DNA of 64,000 bases from Sphingobacteriales bacterium 39-19 (GCA_001898465.1 MKTX01000015.1:62001-126000), one strand, 5' to 3'; shown: positions 48,083 through 57,794, counted from the first letter of the stretch. Translations and numbers: made by a program. Notes: a model not told the origin generated them from the sequence alone.

Positions 48083-49795
48083 TTGTGTATGAAAAAGTAT
48101 CTTCCATTTATATTAATTATTGCAGGATTATTAATGTCATTTAATGGTCCCTTAACGGGTTTGGTTGCACCCGCTACCCTCGATGTAAAAATTTCACGTC
48201 CTCCCATTATAATGCCGGCTATATACAAAGTATATGGAAATGAAGATGCTTTAGAAGGTAAGTATAGCTTATTTAAAATGGTTATTACAAATACCAGTAG
48301 CGTTCCTGCAAAAAATGTAGAAGTTACTTATAAAGTAAATAACTACCTGGACTGGACGATAGCAAAAAAAATACCGCTCATTATGCCGGGGCAAACGGTG
48401 GTAGTAAATGCCTATCCTGCATTTCCGGATAAAATTGTTGAGAAAACAACGGATTCAAAGGAAATGGTAAATACATTGGTGAAAGGAAGTAATGTATCTG
48501 CCATTGAAAATGATTTCACTATTCCAATAAAAGGCAGAAACGAATTTATGTATACTTTTTTACCAAGTGATGAAATTCGTACTCCTGATGAATATTTTGA
48601 TAATATGAAATTGGTAAGTTGCTATGTAACTCCGGAAGATCCCATCATTAAATATTTTACTCAGCAGATACAGGAAAAAGTATTGAAAGGCGAAACTGCA
48701 TCCGTAACTCAAACCGATAAAGAAAATGTTCGCTTTATGTTGGGTATTTATTATGCCACCCTGGTAAGCCATATGGTATATAGTGGCACTTCTGGTGTAC
48801 CCGCATCTATAAGTGATGTAAACTCGATTGTACAAAATATACGATTACCCCGGGAAGTGATAACCGGTAAAACAGGACTATGTATTGAATTGTCAATCAT
48901 GTATGCAAGTATAATGGCTTGTGCCGGTATGGAACCCATAATTTATATGATTCCCGGGCATGCTTTTCCGGGATTTAGGTTAAAAGGGAATTATTATGCA
49001 ATTGAAAGTACCTCTATTGGTGGCGAAGGAATTGGTGGATCAAAAAGCCCAGAACAGGCATTTGAGGTGGGGATGAAAGAATTGCAGGATTTTTTTCAAA
49101 AAGCACAAGCAGGCGATCCCCGTTATTTTATAGTAGATGTACGGGAAGCTATTAAGCAAGGCGCTAATGCAATGGAGTTAAAAGATGATGCTTTTTTAAG
49201 ACAAAAAATAGATGAGATTGCCCGTTCATTTTCAACAAATGCTGTTGCTGCTAATGTAAATACAGCACCCAATTCTGGTACTACCGTGGATAATTCCGGC
49301 GGTGGTGGTAATGAGGGAGGTGGTGGAAATACGGATGCTGATAATTCGGGGGGAAATTCTGGTGGCAACTCCCGGGTAATTCCTTCAGGATATAAAGCAT
49401 ATAATGGAGTGGTTAATTTTTACTACCCTTCCTCCTGGCATTTACGCAAAGGATCTGTGATACCTGAATTAAAGGAAGTAGCCAATAACCCTGCCAATAC
49501 TGTTTTTACTGAAGTGTATAAGTTTAATGGATATCAAAGCCCGCAACAGGCATTGCAATATATGCAACAAATTATTTCTACCAATTATGGGGGGATGTTG
49601 CAATATCAGCCCTCGGGTCAAATGAGAAATTATCAATTATACAGTGGAACTACGCAGGTAAACGATATTTTACTGGGATGGGTGGCCGCCTTTAAGCCAA
49701 CAAGTTCGGGCATTGTGGGCATTGTGGCAGGGGCAAACCAGCAAGCAGGAAACCAAACAAGAACCATCGCTAATATCATTAACTCACTTCAATAA
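48083..49795 (+). CDS. Secreted transglutaminase-like protein with Gly/Asn linker and C-terminal PsbP/Mog1-like domain
   Basis: 570 aa. A signal peptide precedes an Ig-like N-terminal domain (35-150, TNTSSVPAKNVEVTYKV). The transglutaminase core (about 165-320) has Cys267 (GKTGLCIELS), His293 (PGHAFPGF) and an acidic Glu308 (YAIEST) where the family normally has Asp. A low-complexity Gly/Asn/Ser linker (about 395-435) leads to a domain starting VNFYYPSSWHLRKG. Possible roles are proteolysis, amidation or crosslinking in the periplasm; none can be chosen. It is followed 14 bp later by a membrane protein gene. Confidence 0.75.
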   Translation: MCMKKYLPFILIIAGLLMSFNGPLTGLVAPATLDVKISRPPIIMPAIYKVYGNEDALEGKYSLFKMVITNTSSVPAKNVEVTYKVNNYLDWTIAKKIPLIMPGQTVVVNAYPAFPDKIVEKTTDSKEMVNTLVKGSNVSAIENDFTIPIKGRNEFMYTFLPSDEIRTPDEYFDNMKLVSCYVTPEDPIIKYFTQQIQEKVLKGETASVTQTDKENVRFMLGIYYATLVSHMVYSGTSGVPASISDVNSIVQNIRLPREVITGKTGLCIELSIMYASIMACAGMEPIIYMIPGHAFPGFRLKGNYYAIESTSIGGEGIGGSKSPEQAFEVGMKELQDFFQKAQAGDPRYFIVDVREAIKQGANAMELKDDAFLRQKIDEIARSFSTNAVAANVNTAPNSGTTVDNSGGGGNEGGGGNTDADNSGGNSGGNSRVIPSGYKAYNGVVNFYYPSSWHLRKGSVIPELKEVANNPANTVFTEVYKFNGYQSPQQALQYMQQIISTNYGGMLQYQPSGQMRNYQLYSGTTQVNDILLGWVAAFKPTSSGIVGIVAGANQQAGNQTRTIANIINSLQ

Positions 49796-49809
49796 AGCCT
49801 ATTAATTTT

Positions 49810-50562
49810 ATGAACAATCTATTTAAAATTAGCATCCTCGTTTTGCTTTTATTAAGCATCCAAAATGTAATATTAGCCCAGGATAAAAAACCTGCAAAAA
49901 CGAATTTAGAAGTAACCATTAACGATGTGGGCAATGCAGTTATTCATGTGAACAGTAAGTATAACGCCTCCTACTGGGAAATGCTAAAACAAATGGGCGT
50001 ATTTGGTTCATCTGTTATTAAAAATGGGTTTAAAAAAGTATTTCCCAAATATGAATTAACAGATTTTGAAGTTAAGTCGGATGATATGGAAAGAACAGTG
50101 GATGCAAAATTTACAGTATTGGGCATGGTTGAAATGAGTAAAAAAGGAAAGTGGACTGCCGATTTATCAACTTCTTCAGATGATACAAAAGATGCCAATA
50201 TTACAAAGCTCTCAGAAAAACAGTTTTTGATGATAGATGATGATAATGGGCAAACCTTTAAAATTAATTTACCTTCCTCTGCCAGTAATTCAAAAATTGA
50301 AAAAGATAGTTTTGGTAAAGCGATATTGACTTATAATTCACCCGTCCGGGGCGGCGGGCTGGGTACCTTTTTAAAGTATTTTGGCATTTTAGTCATTCTT
50401 ACAGGATTGTGGCTATTGTATAAATCAAAAATGATTGGGGGGAGTAAAAACCTGCTTAAACCAAAAGCAATGATTAGCCAGCACAGCCCTTTAGAAATAA
50501 GAGATTTGAATGTAGAACCCAATACACAAACAATTAATATTCCCCGAGAGAAAGAAATTTAA
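49810..50562 (+). CDS. Secreted/membrane-anchored protein downstream of the transglutaminase-like gene
   Basis: 250 aa. Signal peptide (to ILAQ), a soluble domain of about 160 residues (TNLEVTINDVGNAVIHVNSK...), one membrane helix (LKYFGILVILTGLWLLY, about 187-204) and a cytoplasmic tail of about 45 residues. No family recognised. The short spacing to the previous gene suggests an operon and a joint function, perhaps as its membrane partner. Its layout (periplasmic domain, one helix, short tail) resembles the product of the divergent gene at 47148. Confidence 0.7.
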   Translation: MNNLFKISILVLLLLSIQNVILAQDKKPAKTNLEVTINDVGNAVIHVNSKYNASYWEMLKQMGVFGSSVIKNGFKKVFPKYELTDFEVKSDDMERTVDAKFTVLGMVEMSKKGKWTADLSTSSDDTKDANITKLSEKQFLMIDDDNGQTFKINLPSSASNSKIEKDSFGKAILTYNSPVRGGGLGTFLKYFGILVILTGLWLLYKSKMIGGSKNLLKPKAMISQHSPLEIRDLNVEPNTQTINIPREKEI

Positions 50563-50613
50563 TAAAGAAAAATAATATTTAAAGAATTAAAAAAGCTAAT
50601 CAAGCCCGCTCTT

Positions 50614-51189
50614 TTATTTTAAAGCTGTCTTTTGTATTTCCGGCTTTATCCATCCCCGGCTTAAGCAAAAAGAAAATATGTTTGAAAGACGGCTAACTGA
50701 TCGGGTAACTTCGGTTAAAGCTACAGTAGCATTTGTAAGTTTTGACGTGTTGTTTTCTATCTCTTCATTTAGCATACTCAATTTATTTGTATTCGCTTTT
50801 AATGCCTGAATGATACTTTCATCCATTGAGCGGCCGATTTTATTTTGTAATAAATTAATGGTATAAATTATTTTTGATTTTGTATTTCGTTCTGTTGGGC
50901 TAAGCGCTCCATCTCCTGATTCATTTAATATTTTTTTCACATTTTCCAAATCAGAAATAACTTTATACGCAGAATCAATTTGCATTTTTATATTTTTCTC
51001 CTTTTCTTCTTCTGCCTCCTGCAAACTATAAGGCCTGTTCATAGCTGTGTTTAAACCATCATTACCGGCATGTGAACCACCTATTAATGATGTGTCAACG
51101 GGGTGTTCGGCAATCGTATTTGACTGCTTGTTTTTACAACTCATTTGCAAACCCATTGATATACTCAAAACTAGAAACGTCTTTTTCAT
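50614..51189 (-). CDS. Coiled-coil lipoprotein
   Basis: 191 aa. Lipobox MSC (Cys18) after a short signal. Residues 55-170 are helical with heptad-like spacing (LQEAEEEKEKNIKMQIDSAY...LNEEIENNTSKLTNATVALTEV). Function unknown. It lies 9 bp after another helical lipoprotein gene, probably one transcript, and is convergent with the transglutaminase pair. Confidence 0.65.
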   Translation of the reverse strand: MKKTFLVLSISMGLQMSCKNKQSNTIAEHPVDTSLIGGSHAGNDGLNTAMNRPYSLQEAEEEKEKNIKMQIDSAYKVISDLENVKKILNESGDGALSPTERNTKSKIIYTINLLQNKIGRSMDESIIQALKANTNKLSMLNEEIENNTSKLTNATVALTEVTRSVSRLSNIFSFCLSRGWIKPEIQKTALK

Positions 51190-51198
51190 CTTTAAATT

Positions 51199-52188
51199 TT
51201 ATAAAGTTTTTAAATAGAGCAATCTAAAATCCTCAAACCGTGCCTGCGTGTTTTTTAAGTCAGCAAAACTTCCGTTAAGTTTTTCTATTTCGGTTGGTAA
51301 ATTATCCGGTGATACATTTTCTTTCATTGCCTGCTCAAAAGTATCAAGTGAAGCCACCAGGTTCTTAATACAAGATTCCATTTTGTTTATTAATATTCCG
51401 GCCTCTCTTATTTGTAATTGCCAGTTATTATATATAGGCATATAATATTTATAGTAATTGTAAGGGTTCTGGCCGGAATTTTTTTCATATGCATTTAAAT
51501 TAGCCAGGAAATCCTGGTAATTTTCTTTCACGTAAGAAGGCATTTCATTCATCTCTGCATGTAACCTGGGGATATCGAAATGGAGAAAGTTGCTGTATAT
51601 ATTTTTTAGTAATTCTTTGCCCTGGGCCATAGCACTGAATAAATATTTTTTTTGTAAGGACTTTATTTTTTTTGAACCTATTTCATTTATTATGGAAGCA
51701 ACCAACCCGGAAGTCTCGGGTGGGATAGTATTAAATTTTGGATTTACTTTTAGCGAGGTACTGTTATAACGGCTTGTAAGTAAATCAAAAGAAGCCTGCC
51801 ATTCTTTTTTATGATTTGTAAAACTATATAAATGATTCTTATCAATTAAAGCCAATAAAAATTCACTGTATTTACTTACAATTTTATGAGCATCTGCTAT
51901 GGAATCAACCAGGCTTAAAAAAGACAAGCGATCCATGAAACCCTGCTCCATATACTCCATCATCTCTTTTGCAGAGCTACTGGTAGAAATCAACCCACTT
52001 AATTGTACCTGCTGAGATTGAGATTTAAGCTGGTACATTCTAAAATATATTTCCTGGGGTACGGTACTTACTCCTTTAATTACTGTGGCATAATTTTCTG
52101 CCAATTTTATTTGATTTGGTTTTATGCTGCTGCAGGAAGCTGAACATATAAAGCATGCTGCACAAATCATTTTATACATTGGTACCAA
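51199..52188 (-). CDS. Helical lipoprotein of unknown function
   Basis: 329 aa, with an alternative ATG three codons in. Lipobox SASC (Cys19). The rest is predicted mostly helical with many Lys, Glu and Tyr (YNYYKYYMPIYNNWQ). No catalytic motif and no known family. First gene of a two-gene unit with the coiled-coil lipoprotein; a helical bundle or scaffold on the inner leaflet of the outer membrane is possible but not shown. Confidence 0.65.
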   Translation of the reverse strand: MVPMYKMICAACFICSASCSSIKPNQIKLAENYATVIKGVSTVPQEIYFRMYQLKSQSQQVQLSGLISTSSSAKEMMEYMEQGFMDRLSFLSLVDSIADAHKIVSKYSEFLLALIDKNHLYSFTNHKKEWQASFDLLTSRYNSTSLKVNPKFNTIPPETSGLVASIINEIGSKKIKSLQKKYLFSAMAQGKELLKNIYSNFLHFDIPRLHAEMNEMPSYVKENYQDFLANLNAYEKNSGQNPYNYYKYYMPIYNNWQLQIREAGILINKMESCIKNLVASLDTFEQAMKENVSPDNLPTEIEKLNGSFADLKNTQARFEDFRLLYLKTL

Positions 52189-52337
52189 AAATTTAAATTA
52201 CAATAATAAAAACCGGTATTAAATTATAGGAGATGAATTTACTTTAAAACTTAAAATTTATTAGAAATCAGGGGTGCAGTTTTAGCTTTGTCTTAATAAA
52301 TTTTAGTTCTTTAAAGATAGTATTATATCAGGGATAA

Positions 52338-52940
52338 TCAGCGGTATTTTTCTGCAATGGTAAAGCAAATCCTGTCGGTGATTTTTCTATAGGTTTGCCC
52401 GTTCAATTGCCTTAGGCGGGTAACCTTTTTCCCGTCTAATAAGCGGCCTTTTTCATCAAAAGACTGAGCCCGGTCAAAATAAGCCAGTATATAATACTTG
52501 GGGGGCGATAGCAGGTACCGGATGAGTTTTGGTTTGATGCTTATTAATACCAGGCGGCGCTGGTGATCGTTAACATAGTAATCAAAATTATTGATCCAGG
52601 CACAACTGATACTTTGCATATTTTTTATGAGATAATAAATGGGTTTTGCCTGGTAACCGTATTTAGCCAGGGTATCCAGCAAGCGGGGTTCATCAACGCC
52701 TATTTCATAAATATAGGTAAGGCTATCTGTGATCAACTCTATGGATACGATCTGCAATGCCCTGTCAGTAAATGCTGCGGAAAAGGGTTTTGTTTTATAG
52801 AGCGCTTTGTAAGTTTGCTCAATAACCAATAATTTATTTTTATTGATGTTATAATAATTAGTGGATACAATTTTGGTACTGCAGGAACCCAGTGCATAAG
52901 TGAGAACAAACATCATAATATAGTAAAATCCTTTCTTCAT
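52338..52940 (-). CDS. Lipoprotein coupled to a papain-like protein
   Basis: 200 aa from the ATG at 52940. This start overlaps the upstream stop as ATGA, whereas the longer frame to 52952 does not fit a signal as well. Lipobox LGSC (Cys20). The mature domain is mixed alpha/beta and ends with RKITDRICFTIAEKYR. No family recognised. Translation coupling implies it acts with the upstream protein, for example as inhibitor, anchor or chaperone; this is inference. Confidence 0.65.
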   Translation of the reverse strand: MKKGFYYIMMFVLTYALGSCSTKIVSTNYYNINKNKLLVIEQTYKALYKTKPFSAAFTDRALQIVSIELITDSLTYIYEIGVDEPRLLDTLAKYGYQAKPIYYLIKNMQSISCAWINNFDYYVNDHQRRLVLISIKPKLIRYLLSPPKYYILAYFDRAQSFDEKGRLLDGKKVTRLRQLNGQTYRKITDRICFTIAEKYR

Positions 52941-53821
52941 GATAAGGTACAATGAGATACGCCAAAAATAATTTTACGTAAAACTTTGGGGCTTACTTGT
53001 ATTTGGGTACGATTGCCATAATCCCAATAAATGAGGGTAACTACATTATTTTCTGATTTTATACTTTCCAGTATCACATAGTGAGTGGGAATGCTATATT
53101 TTATTTTGTCGTGATTTTTTTTGTGAATGATGCGGTTGTTGATGTATAATACCGTGATGCCATCCTGTATTCTTTTTTGCAGGTATGCAGTCATATCATT
53201 CACCCAGGGCCTTACCAGGTCGCTGCCTACAGCCTGCACATGGTATGGAGTCATTTTTTTAACCATCCGGTTAAATTTTGCCAGGTTTGTGGCTGCCCAA
53301 AAACTATTCTCATCACCCGGGTTGTAGTGGCGGTTAAAAAAATTAAGATATCCTTTAAAATGATCGGCTAACGTAAGGAACCACATTTGCTCGGCATGGC
53401 GTATATCCAATACACCTTTAAACCGAAGGTCGCCGGCAGACAGCATGACTGCCCCGGAAGGTTTAAAAAAAACATGGTGAAATGTAGCTTCCCCATTTTC
53501 AAAAAGCGCAATCATAAATTGTACATAGGCCAATGGATCATTATGAATTACCAAATAACTCAAAGCGCCATACGCACAAAAATTTGTGCTGCGCCCCGGG
53601 TAAAAACTAAGTATATCGGTAACATTCAGCCGGAGGTTTTCAGTAAATAGTTTCGGCTTTACATGTATCCAATAAGAACTACTGTCTTTTATTTTATGAG
53701 CCTCTAAATAACTAAGCGCTTGCTGGGTTGTAGATAAAGGCGGAATTTCAGCAATAGCAAACCGGTTATTCCCTAAAAAGAAAAGAATAAAAAGGAGGAA
53801 GCTGCTATATTTTTTAAACAA
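52937..53821 (-). CDS. Secreted papain-like cysteine peptidase candidate
   Basis: 294 aa with a signal peptide (to about residue 24). Cys82 (NFCAYGALSY) sits at the start of a helix, His247 in IPTHYVILESI starts a strand and Asp267 in IYWDYGN follows 20 residues later. This order and spacing match papain-fold enzymes. The Cys-helix segment resembles the N-terminal catalytic helix of C39/papain-type peptidases. No family member is recognised by name, so peptidase, amidase or acyltransferase activity is inferred from motifs only. Confidence 0.55.
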   Translation of the reverse strand: MFKKYSSFLLFILFFLGNNRFAIAEIPPLSTTQQALSYLEAHKIKDSSSYWIHVKPKLFTENLRLNVTDILSFYPGRSTNFCAYGALSYLVIHNDPLAYVQFMIALFENGEATFHHVFFKPSGAVMLSAGDLRFKGVLDIRHAEQMWFLTLADHFKGYLNFFNRHYNPGDENSFWAATNLAKFNRMVKKMTPYHVQAVGSDLVRPWVNDMTAYLQKRIQDGITVLYINNRIIHKKNHDKIKYSIPTHYVILESIKSENNVVTLIYWDYGNRTQIQVSPKVLRKIIFGVSHCTLS

Positions 53822-53894
53822 GTGCAGGTGTAACTGTAAGTTTTGTTATCGTTTTAAAATTAATTTCTTTTCATTTAAATTAAAGTGAAAAAGG

Positions 53895-54293
53895 CTATAA
53901 TTTTTGCTTCTCTATTTTTGACCTGCCAGACAATGATGATTTATCTAATATATAGTCGGTAGAAAGCGTTAAATGTCCCGGCCCGCCGGCGAATAATGTT
54001 AATTTTTGTAATTTTTTAATAAAAATTCTTTTTTGGGCTGCTTTCAGTTCGGTAAGCGGGAATGCCATATTGTATTCTCCTTCTTTTCCCAAAGGGCCAA
54101 TATGGTACCAGCTAATTGTTTTTATTTTATATTGTTTTTTAAAATGCCGGATCATTTTCAATACACTGCTATCAGAGGGTACACCGCAACATTCGCTGGT
54201 AAACATAAGCGTAGCAGGGAACTTCATCGTTTGCGCCTTGGCCAGGGGGGCCAGTAGGCAAAGGATAAGGGTGGTAAGTACTATTTTTTTCAT
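53895..54293 (-). CDS. Small secreted protein of unknown function
   Basis: 132 aa, signal peptide ending in AKAQ. A CC pair (TSECCGVPSDSSVLKMI) opens the mature part, followed by a helix and a strand with ISWYHIGPLGKEGEY. The layout hints at a small alpha/beta fold, but no domain is recognised. It is downstream of the M1 peptidase gene and separated from it by a hairpin. Confidence 0.65.
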   Translation of the reverse strand: MKKIVLTTLILCLLAPLAKAQTMKFPATLMFTSECCGVPSDSSVLKMIRHFKKQYKIKTISWYHIGPLGKEGEYNMAFPLTELKAAQKRIFIKKLQKLTLFAGGPGHLTLSTDYILDKSSLSGRSKIEKQKL

Positions 54294-54335
54294 AATTCTT
54301 TTTATTATTAATTTTAAAAACGGGGTAATGATATT

Positions 54336-54370
54336 AAATCAAAAATAAGACCAGTATTATATTGACTGGT
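54336..54370 (-). terminator. Probable terminator of the M1 aminopeptidase gene
   Basis: ACCAGT/ACTGGT with a 9-nt loop, followed on the minus strand by CTTATTTTTG. The stem is short, so confidence is moderate. Confidence 0.5.
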
Positions 54371-54385
54371 TTATACCCCATTCGT

Positions 54386-56029
54386 TTACTGAACCTTTTT
54401 AATTTGAATATAAAAATTAGGGTCAATTTCTAAAAGCGGGTTACCGCTTTTCCATTTCATTTCTTTGGGTTCAGTAGTAGGATATATCCAAATCTTAGAA
54501 TCCTTTAGTTTTAAAGGCACCTGAAAACCATCCATGCAATGGGTAAAACGGTAATATAAAATATTATTTTCTATTTTATATTCCAGTATGGGAATATCAG
54601 TGGTAGTAAGGTATTGTTTCAGGAAAGGTATTACATCAAATTTATGCTTTACAGAATGATATAAAAAGGCGGTTATATCATCGGTAGTAATTGTTTTGTG
54701 ATAAAATATTTTGTTAAGCCCTACTAAAATTTTCCTGAATTTTTTATCATTATTTATAACCTGGCGTAGGGTGTGAATCATAGCGCTGGCTTTATAATAC
54801 ATATCGCCACTGCCTTCTTTATTTACCCCGTAGGGGCCAATAATGGGTTTATCATTTTGTATATTTTTGCGGCATCCTATATTATAGGCATTACCGGCAG
54901 CGGTACCATAATAATAATCAGTAAATAGGGTTTCACTATAGTTTGTAAAGCCTTCGTGAATCCACATATCGGCAATATCTTTACTGGTAATATTATTGCC
55001 AAACCATTCATGCCCACTTTCATGTACAATTATAAAATCCCATTTCAGCCCTTCGCCGGTGCCCGATAAGTCCCTGCCCAGGTAACCGTTTTTAAAATGA
55101 TTTCCATAAGCAATGGCGCTTTGGTGTTCCATACCCAAGTGGGGCGCTTCTACTAATTTATAGCCATCTTCATAAAAAGGGTAGGGCCCCATCCAGTATT
55201 CAAACGCCTTCATCATTCTTCCCGCATCTTTAAAATGAGATTTCGCTTTTTCTACATTGTAATTTAAAACCCAGTAATCCATGGTTAGGTTTCCTTTGCG
55301 GCCTTTATATATTTCGCCCCAGTGGCTGTATTTACCAATGTAAGGAACAATATTGTAATTATTAATTGGGTTTACCACAACCCATGTAAACGATTTTTTT
55401 TGGCCGTTTACATTTTTTGTTGCCATCAGCCGGCCATTCCCTACTGCCACCAGTGTATCCGGAGCAATGATGGTTAGTGAGGCGCCCTCATCTGGCTCAT
55501 CGCTTTGTGTGTCTTTACAGGGATACCAAACACTGGCGCCCAGCCCCTGGCAGGCAACAGTCATCCACGGGTTTCCGTCATTATCTTTTTTCCATATCCA
55601 TCCTCCATCCCAGGGCGCATTCCTGGCTTCTTTTGGCTTACCGCTAAAGTATATAGTAATAGAATCGGTAAACACTTTTCGTAAATCGTTATTCAAATTG
55701 GGTAATTGTATAAAGAATGCATTCCCATCCCGGTTATAAGTTAATGGCTGGTTGCGGTAATTAATACTATCCATTTGCATGGGTTCCTGTAAATCTATTT
55801 GCATTATGTGTACCCCCTTATTTGTAAAACGTATTGTATTTTTTCCATGTATGGTTTTTGTATTAAAATCGGGCTCCACGGTAATATTGTAATAGGTTAC
55901 ATCCCAGTTCTGGCGGCCATATCCAATACTTCCCCTTAAAGTATCCTGGTGGGTAAAAACAGGCTGCTGCGCCCATGCCGGCAGGCTCATAATTACATGC
56001 AGAAATAACAGGGTGCTAAGTTTATTCAT
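54386..56029 (-). CDS. Secreted M1-family metallo-aminopeptidase
   Basis: 547 aa with a signal peptide (to AWAQ). The N-terminal beta domain leads to the exopeptidase motif in the form GMEHQSA (usually GAMEN) and the zinc motif HESGHEWFGN followed by the Glu ligand in WIHEGFTNYSE. Tyr of the oxyanion site is probably in YYKASAMIHTLR. It lacks the large C-terminal domain of the long M1 enzymes, as is usual for this secreted Bacteroidota group. It would free N-terminal residues from peptides. Confidence 0.92.
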   Translation of the reverse strand: MNKLSTLLFLHVIMSLPAWAQQPVFTHQDTLRGSIGYGRQNWDVTYYNITVEPDFNTKTIHGKNTIRFTNKGVHIMQIDLQEPMQMDSINYRNQPLTYNRDGNAFFIQLPNLNNDLRKVFTDSITIYFSGKPKEARNAPWDGGWIWKKDNDGNPWMTVACQGLGASVWYPCKDTQSDEPDEGASLTIIAPDTLVAVGNGRLMATKNVNGQKKSFTWVVVNPINNYNIVPYIGKYSHWGEIYKGRKGNLTMDYWVLNYNVEKAKSHFKDAGRMMKAFEYWMGPYPFYEDGYKLVEAPHLGMEHQSAIAYGNHFKNGYLGRDLSGTGEGLKWDFIIVHESGHEWFGNNITSKDIADMWIHEGFTNYSETLFTDYYYGTAAGNAYNIGCRKNIQNDKPIIGPYGVNKEGSGDMYYKASAMIHTLRQVINNDKKFRKILVGLNKIFYHKTITTDDITAFLYHSVKHKFDVIPFLKQYLTTTDIPILEYKIENNILYYRFTHCMDGFQVPLKLKDSKIWIYPTTEPKEMKWKSGNPLLEIDPNFYIQIKKVQ

Positions 56030-56146
56030 ATACAGGTTTAAACTATAAAATTAAGGCATCAACCGGCTTCATCCATATTTATGTGAAGAAAGGTAATTGC
56101 CGGGTAATATGATGAAATACCAAATGCTTGCTTTATTTTTAAGGGT

Positions 56147-57760
56147 ATGAAAATGCTGGTAATATTTTGTTTTGCAGGAATTTTAATGGTTCGTTGCAGG
56201 GATCATACACATGCTGATAAGAAAATTTTCAGGTACAATGAGTCCACCGGCATTGCATCGCTGGATCCGACTTTTGCCCGCAACCAATCCGTAATGTGGG
56301 CCATTCACCAATTATATAATACCCTGGTAGAAGTAGATGATGCGTTACAAATAAAACCTTCTTTGGCGAAGAGCTGGAATTTTTCTGATGATAAAAAAAC
56401 AATTACATTTCATTTACGAACTGATATTATTTTTCACGACGATCCTGTTTTTAATAATAAATTAAGAAAATTAACGGCCAGGGATGTAGAATATAGTTTT
56501 TACAGGATTATAAATACCGCAACCGCAAGCCCCGGTGCATGGATTTTTAATAACCGGGTAGATCGGGTACAGCCCTTTATAGCGTTAGATGACAGTACTT
56601 TTCAATTAAAATTAATAGAACCATTTCAGCCTATACTCGGAATTTTAAGTATGCAATATTGTTCTATTGTGGCAGAAGAAGTAGTAAAGCAGTACGGAAC
56701 TGATTTTAGGCGCCACCCGGTAGGAACCGGCCCTTTTTGTTTTGTAGCCTGGGATGAAGGCCAGGCATTGATTTTAAAACGGAATGACCGGTATTTTGAA
56801 AAAGACAGTACGGGGCATGCATTGCCGTACTTAGATGGTATAAAAGTAAATTTTTTTGACAGTAAGGCCACTGAGTTTTTAGAATTTACTCAAAAGCGGC
56901 TTGATTTTATAAATGATATTGATCCCTCTTTTAAAGATGAAGTACTCACCAAAACAGGGCACCTGAAAAAAGATTGGGAAAATAAGTTGCAGTTAGAAAA
57001 AGGCCCATATTTAAATATTGAATTTTTTGGTATTTTATCAGACAGTACCAATCCTTTAGTGGCCGGCTCTCCGCTCAGGCTTAAGAAAATAAGGCAGGCT
57101 ATCAATTATGCTATTGACCGTAAAAAAATGATATTATACCTGCGGAATTCAATAGGAACGCCGGCTGAAAGCGGTTTTATGCCCCCGGGATTGCCTTCTT
57201 TTAACCCCGAGCTTGTGCAGGGTTACCATTATGATATCATTAAAGCCAGGAAACTATTGCAGGAAGCAGGGTATACCCATGAGCAAAATAAGCAACCCAT
57301 CAGGCTCCTCACCATACCGGTATATTCCGGTATTGCCAGTTTTGTAGCCAATGAACTAAACCAGGTGGGTATCCAGGTGCAGGTAGAAACAATTCAAAAG
57401 AGTTTGTTATTTGAACAAACCAGTAAATCGCAGGCATTATTTTTCAGGGGCAGTTGGATCGCCGATTATCCTGATGCAGAAAATTATTTGAGTGTTTTTT
57501 ACAGTAAAAACCCGGCTCCTCCCAATTATACCCGTTATAAAAATCCTCAATTTGATGCATTGTATAACCAGGCATTGCAGGAGATCAATGATTCAGTGCG
57601 GTATGATTTGTATCAACAAATGGATCGTATGATTATTGAAGATGCGCCCATCGTTCCTTTGTGGTACGATATGACCATCCATTTATGGCAAAAAGGAATT
57701 TCGGGTTATGGTTCCAATTCCCTCAATATGCTGGAGCTGCGCAGGCTAAAAAAGGACTAA
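56147..57760 (+). CDS. Family 5 peptide/oligopeptide-binding protein, no permease nearby
   Basis: 537 aa. A signal ending MVRC is an unusual lipobox (Arg at -1). The SBP_bac_5 fold is clear: SLDPTFARNQSVMWAIHQLYNTLVEVD, SWNFSDDKKTITFHLR, VGTGPFCFVAWDEG and the C-terminal WIADYPDAENYLSVFYS. These proteins deliver peptides or other ligands to an ABC importer, but no permease or ATPase gene flanks it. It is divergent from the aminopeptidase gene, with 117 bp between, so peptide uptake is plausible. Confidence 0.9.
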   Translation: MKMLVIFCFAGILMVRCRDHTHADKKIFRYNESTGIASLDPTFARNQSVMWAIHQLYNTLVEVDDALQIKPSLAKSWNFSDDKKTITFHLRTDIIFHDDPVFNNKLRKLTARDVEYSFYRIINTATASPGAWIFNNRVDRVQPFIALDDSTFQLKLIEPFQPILGILSMQYCSIVAEEVVKQYGTDFRRHPVGTGPFCFVAWDEGQALILKRNDRYFEKDSTGHALPYLDGIKVNFFDSKATEFLEFTQKRLDFINDIDPSFKDEVLTKTGHLKKDWENKLQLEKGPYLNIEFFGILSDSTNPLVAGSPLRLKKIRQAINYAIDRKKMILYLRNSIGTPAESGFMPPGLPSFNPELVQGYHYDIIKARKLLQEAGYTHEQNKQPIRLLTIPVYSGIASFVANELNQVGIQVQVETIQKSLLFEQTSKSQALFFRGSWIADYPDAENYLSVFYSKNPAPPNYTRYKNPQFDALYNQALQEINDSVRYDLYQQMDRMIIEDAPIVPLWYDMTIHLWQKGISGYGSNSLNMLELRRLKKD

Positions 57761-57794
57761 CAAAAAACTTTCTATTCTTTTTTTTCAAAAATTT

